DNA of 64,000 nt from NCBI GenBank assembly GCA_038125995.1, contig JAYPEX010000003.1, forward strand, positions 62,001 through 126,000. Direction: 5' to 3'. Both the position numbers and the translations under genes were made by a program. This stretch comes from MAG-120531 sp038125995. Its GTDB lineage: Bacteria; Bacteroidota; Bacteroidia; Flavobacteriales; Flavobacteriaceae. The notes under the pieces were generated by a model. The model was given only the letters and a program-made list of their open reading frames with translations, did no database searches and had not been told where the DNA came from. Shown here in pieces: positions 61,070 through 64,000 of this stretch; position 1 is the stretch's first letter; each line of letters opens with the position of its first letter.

Positions 61070-61077
61070 TATCTTTG
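61070..61077 (+). promoter_or_regulatory. -7 promoter element of ubiE-porT (TATCTTTG)
   Basis: Exact TAnnTTTG match, 15 nt before the ubiE ATG. Confidence 0.6.
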
Positions 61078-61092
61078 TGAAAAATTTTTTAG

Positions 61093-61824
61093 ATGAGTAA
61101 TCCTGTTACCCCTTATAAAGATTCCAAGGAGAGTAAAAAACAACAAGTAACAAACATGTTTGATACAATCGCTGGAAATTACGATCAATTAAATCGCGTC
61201 ATTTCTTTTGGCATTGATGTTTCTTGGAGAAAGAAGGTTGTAAAAATCATCTCAAAATCCTCACCCAAAAACGCATTGGATATTGCTACAGGTACTGGTG
61301 ATTTAGCAATCTCATTAATTGAAACGGGTGCTACAAAAATAACAGGACTCGATGTCTCAAAAGGAATGCTTGAAATCGGTCGAAATAAAGTTACTGATTT
61401 AGGGTTGGATCAAACCATAGAAATGGTTGTTGGGGATAGTGAAAATCTTCCCTTTGAAAATAACACATTTGATGCGATTACAGTAGCATTTGGAGTTCGT
61501 AATTTCGAAAAACTTGAATTAGGTCTTAGTGAAATCCTGAGAGTATTAAAACCAGGTGGACAATTTGTGGTATTAGAAACATCTGTGCCCGAAAAATTTC
61601 CATTTAAACAAGGTTATTACTTTTACACTAAAACGATTCTTCCTCTGATTGGAAAATTATTTTCAAAGGACAAAGTAGCCTATAAATACCTATCTGATTC
61701 TGCTGCAAAATTTCCACACGGAAAGGCATTCAACAATATTTTAGAAAAAATAGGGTTTATAGCTGTTGAAAATAAACCTCAAACATTTGGAGTAGCAAGT
61801 ATTTATATCGCATCTAAAAATTAA
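61093..61824 (+). CDS. ubiE: Demethylmenaquinone methyltransferase
   Basis: C-methyltransferase for the last step of menaquinone synthesis (also called menG). The N-terminal block MFDTIAGNYDQLNRVISFGIDVSWRKK is the UbiE family signature, followed by LDIATGTGDLAISL (motif I) and RNFEKLELGLSEILRVLKPGG. The 243-residue length is normal. Menaquinone is the expected quinone here, and the Nqr pump encoded nearby would reduce it. The stop overlaps the porT start by one base (TAATG). Confidence 0.96.
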   Translation: MSNPVTPYKDSKESKKQQVTNMFDTIAGNYDQLNRVISFGIDVSWRKKVVKIISKSSPKNALDIATGTGDLAISLIETGATKITGLDVSKGMLEIGRNKVTDLGLDQTIEMVVGDSENLPFENNTFDAITVAFGVRNFEKLELGLSEILRVLKPGGQFVVLETSVPEKFPFKQGYYFYTKTILPLIGKLFSKDKVAYKYLSDSAAKFPHGKAFNNILEKIGFIAVENKPQTFGVASIYIASKN

Positions 61825-62561
61825 TGAGAAGTTGCAGCCTAACATATCTCCTTATACTGTTTTTAAGCACCAGTGTTTATGGACAATTCAATGTCAACCC
61901 AGTTGAAAACATCCCTACTGATGATTATAAAAAATTTAACTGGGGTTATTACTTAGGAGGAAATACTTACAATTTTAAATTTAACTACAGCGATACCTAT
62001 CCAACTACTATTGGTGGAGGTTTTGAAAGTGTTCAAGTTGAAACCAGTAAGGGTTTTTTAGTTGGATTAGTGGGAGAACTCAGGCTTAACGATAATTTTG
62101 ATCTTCGATTTGAACCAGGGCTATACAGTACCAAAAGAGATTTGTATTTTCCAATCGATCCATCAGCAGGAGATCCACTTCGATCGGTAAAATCAACCTT
62201 TCTAAACTTTCCTTTTTTAATCAAATACGGAGCAAAACGTATCGGAAACTGGAGGCCCTTTGTAATTGGCGGACCTTCAATTTCATACAATATGAGTAGC
62301 AATCAAAATTCTCCTGATTCTATTGAAAGTGGGGTGTTTAGATTAAAAAGTCTTACTTACAACTACGAAATTGGCGTAGGAGTTGAATTCTACCTACCCT
62401 ATTTTAAATTCACTCCCTCTATTAGAGGAATATTTGGATTGGTCGATGAAATGGTGCACGATGACTTATCTGTTCCAAAGACTAAAGAAATCAGAAATTA
62501 CTCAGATCAAATTAGTGCTGCTCTTACCAGAGGTTTATTCATCGTATTGACTTTTGAATAG
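61824..62561 (+). CDS. porT: Type IX secretion protein PorT-like outer membrane protein
   Basis: Outer-membrane beta-barrel protein of 245 residues with a signal peptide (ending SVYGQF). Recognised by the N-terminal VNPVENIPTDDYKKFNWGYYLGGNTYNF motif, shown in part here, and alternating hydrophobic strands up to the terminal LFIVLTFE, whose last residues fit a barrel end. PorT/SprT is required for T9SS function, and the ubiE-porT pairing is common in Flavobacteriia. Ends adjacent to the madM stop, no gap. Confidence 0.85.
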   Translation: MRSCSLTYLLILFLSTSVYGQFNVNPVENIPTDDYKKFNWGYYLGGNTYNFKFNYSDTYPTTIGGGFESVQVETSKGFLVGLVGELRLNDNFDLRFEPGLYSTKRDLYFPIDPSAGDPLRSVKSTFLNFPFLIKYGAKRIGNWRPFVIGGPSISYNMSSNQNSPDSIESGVFRLKSLTYNYEIGVGVEFYLPYFKFTPSIRGIFGLVDEMVHDDLSVPKTKEIRNYSDQISAALTRGLFIVLTFE

Positions 62562-63308
62562 TCAGCCCAACAGCTGCATCAATAGATAGTAAAAAATTGA
62601 TGGACAAAGCAGACATCCTAAACCTGTATAGAAGGTTGCAGTAAAAGCACCATAAGGAACCAATTCCTTATCTGTAGCAGCCAAACCAGCTGTAACACCA
62701 CTTGTTGTCCCTATAAGACCACCAAAAACCATAGCTGCATGAGGAGTCGTCAATTTGATTTGTTTAGCCACTAGTGGAGTTAAAACAGTTGTAACAATCG
62801 TTTTAACTACCCCAGCAGTGATCCCAAGTGCAATTACATCCGAACTCGCTCCAATTGCTGTGCCAGTTATCGGTCCAACAATATAGGTGCAGGCCCCTGC
62901 TCCAATGGCTGTCAAATCCTTTACATCGGTATATCCCATAGCATAAGCGATGATGACTCCTAGAACAAATGAAAAGGTGACACCCATAAACAATGAGAGG
63001 ATACCAGCCAATCCTGCTTGTTTAATTTTTTCGATTTCAGCTCCCATAGCTGTTGCGACAACGGTGAAGTCACGAAACATCGATCCTCCTAAAACTGCTA
63101 ATCCAGCAAATATCTCAATATTCGCCAAGCCTTTATCGGCTCCAAAAAGCGCTAAAAGCAAAGCTCCTATAATCGCTATTGCAGCAGCGGGTATTCTGCC
63201 TTTAAATAAATGTTTTGAAAGCAGTTGTGAAGCCCCCAAAATAAGTCCTACTAAAAGAAAAGCAAACAAGAGTCCATTATTGGATATAAGTTCTTTAAAT
63301 AATTCCAT
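62562..63308 (-). CDS. madM: Malonate transporter subunit MadM
   Basis: Polytopic membrane protein of 248 residues with about seven or eight helices, rich in Gly and Ala (for example GGLIGTTSGVTAGLAATD and GGSMFRDFTVVATAMGAEI, the latter typical of MadM). With MadL it forms the two-component malonate carrier known from Malonomonas, probably a sodium-coupled symporter. The start overlaps madL by 14 bases. The matB gene upstream supports a malonate role. Confidence 0.88.
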   Translation of the reverse strand: MELFKELISNNGLLFAFLLVGLILGASQLLSKHLFKGRIPAAAIAIIGALLLALFGADKGLANIEIFAGLAVLGGSMFRDFTVVATAMGAEIEKIKQAGLAGILSLFMGVTFSFVLGVIIAYAMGYTDVKDLTAIGAGACTYIVGPITGTAIGASSDVIALGITAGVVKTIVTTVLTPLVAKQIKLTTPHAAMVFGGLIGTTSGVTAGLAATDKELVPYGAFTATFYTGLGCLLCPSIFYYLLMQLLG

Positions 63309-63675
63309 CTGATTCTTCTTTTGTAGTTCTTATTTTTGAAAGCAGTGGTACTAACATAAAGCCCACAATAGTAACTGCTACTCCTACTATTAAAGCAGTC
63401 CAGCCACCAGAGATGGCAGCGTGCACATTTCTGGTTGCTGCCATAGCTACAATTACCGGAATATACATACTACTCCAAAACAACACTCCTGCTTTTGTTT
63501 GAACTTCATACCAACTATAACGTTTTAAAAATCCATTGGCGAACATCAGAAGCAACATCGCAAAACCAACTCCTCCAACATCTCCTGAAATACCGATCAA
63601 TTCAGCGAGTAATCCTCCTAAATACTTGCCGATTAAAAAACAAAAAACCAATAAGGCTACTCCGTATATTTTCAT
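63295..63675 (-). CDS. madL: Malonate transporter subunit MadL
   Basis: Membrane protein of 126 residues with four helices: N-terminal MKIYGVALLVFCFLIGKYLG, the GISGDVGGVGFAMLLLM stretch, IPVIVAMAATRNVHAAISGG and a last helix. This is the small MadL partner of MadM. Its ATG overlaps the matB stop in ATGA, so it is translationally coupled to the acyl-CoA ligase gene. Confidence 0.88.
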   Translation of the reverse strand: MKIYGVALLVFCFLIGKYLGGLLAELIGISGDVGGVGFAMLLLMFANGFLKRYSWYEVQTKAGVLFWSSMYIPVIVAMAATRNVHAAISGGWTALIVGVAVTIVGFMLVPLLSKIRTTKEESDGII

Positions 63676-64000
63676 GACTCAGCTAGTATTTTTTGAAGTT
63701 CTTTTTTGGTTACCTTACCCATCACATTACGAGGCAAATCATCCTGCAAAATATATTTTCTAGGTAGTTTATACGCGGCAATCTTGTCTTTCATCCATTC
63801 CTTTATAGAATCGATTGAAACTGATTGATCTGCTAAGATCAAACTCGCTCCAATTAGTTCACCCCATTCTTCATCAGGAATCCCAACCACCCCGCAATCT
63901 TTAATAGCAGGGTGTTTTCTTAAAACCTCCTCTATTTCAAGAGCTGATATTTTATACCCTCCAGATTTGATAATATCTACCGAGTTACGACCTAGGATTC
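63672..64000 (-). CDS. matB: Malonyl-CoA synthetase-like acyl-CoA ligase (5' part outside window)
   Basis: Only the C-terminal 108 residues are in the window. They contain the hinge LGRNSVDIIKSGGYKISALE and EIEEVLRKHP, the AMP-ligase A8 region, and the late LPRNVMGKVTKKEL with the catalytic Lys. The SVDIIKSGGYKI form is characteristic of malonyl/methylmalonyl-CoA ligases (MatB, ACSF3), although some other acyl-CoA ligases have it. Overlap with madL and the adjacent madM support MatB. The N-terminal ATP-binding part, start and promoter lie beyond the window edge. Confidence 0.8.
   Translation of the reverse strand, partial: ILGRNSVDIIKSGGYKISALEIEEVLRKHPAIKDCGVVGIPDEEWGELIGASLILADQSVSIDSIKEWMKDKIAAYKLPRKYILQDDLPRNVMGKVTKKELQKILAES

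Noticed and set aside
62950..63312. 120-codon frame antisense to madM
   Set aside because: Shadow of the transporter coding sequence.
63672..63890. A short 72-codon minus-strand gene starting at 63890
   Set aside because: The frame is open to the window edge and continues the acyl-CoA ligase motifs, so it is the 3' end of a larger gene.
1..64000. tRNA, rRNA, CRISPR arrays, insertion sequences, prophage or attachment sites
   Set aside because: No cloverleaf-like intergenic stretch, spaced repeats, transposase or integrase motif found; all long intervals are filled by housekeeping genes.

Overview
The window is a stretch of ordinary, gene-dense chromosome from a member of the Bacteroidota, most likely an aerobic, probably marine, Flavobacteriia-type organism. 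The evidence is the AT-rich sequence, the Bacteroidota-type promoter octamer TAnnTTTG in front of most transcription units, Na+-translocating NADH:quinone reductase (NQR), type IX secretion genes (porT and a DUF5103 plug protein), and lineage-typical neighbourhoods (rluD-PASTA | ddl-coaD, ftsH-LUD-cdsA-psd, ubiE-porT). I see no rRNA, tRNA, CRISPR array, prophage or insertion sequence. No gap between genes exceeds about 210 bases; the longest are 25058-25263 and 9924-10111.

Layout. 1-4921: tryptophan operon trpG(partial)-D-C-F-B-A. 4918-12576 (minus): M20 peptidase, pyruvate carboxylase, YaaA, RluD and a kinase-less PASTA protein. 12681-16965: ddl, coaD, a Nudix hydrolase, pyrE, an SRPBCC protein, birA and rsfS. 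16982-21114: ftsH, a LUD-domain protein and the phosphatidylethanolamine genes cdsA and psd. 21106-25057 (minus): an alkylglycerol-monooxygenase-like membrane hydroxylase and valS. 25264-33107: DUF1573 protein, aminotransferase, murB, a small Cys-rich membrane protein, an ECF sigma factor, lipA, lpxK, a Nif3 protein, a zinc-ribbon-type coiled-coil protein without its cysteines, and clpP. 33217-39765: MFS transporter, O-methyltransferase, tatA, M1 peptidase and three exported proteins. 39873-44403: pepE, a GNAT gene broken only by an assembly gap, gpmI, map and a methyltransferase. 44354-51800 (minus): nqrABCDEF, a small conserved gene and the flavin transferase apbE, which together supply a complete sodium pump and the enzyme that flavinylates it. 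51942-62561: T9SS plug protein, pruA, rsmG, desaturase, aminotransferase, trkA-trkH, ubiE and porT. 62562-64000 (minus): malonate uptake and activation genes matB(partial)-madL-madM.

I found no convincing new multi-gene system. The points most worth following up are at sequence level. (1) Several genes carry the TAnnTTTG promoter box exactly 4 nt before the ATG, which predicts leaderless mRNAs; the other units show leaders of mostly 15-25 nt. (2) A tandemly repeated 12-bp palindrome sits in the trkA/ubiE divergent promoter region. (3) A 100-N gap is flanked by identical 55-bp sequences, which is an unmerged contig overlap and not a real break. (4) Convergent genes either overlap or abut at their stops, or are separated by about 70 bp holding one bidirectional terminator. 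(5) NqrB has an unusual residue in its flavinylation motif.
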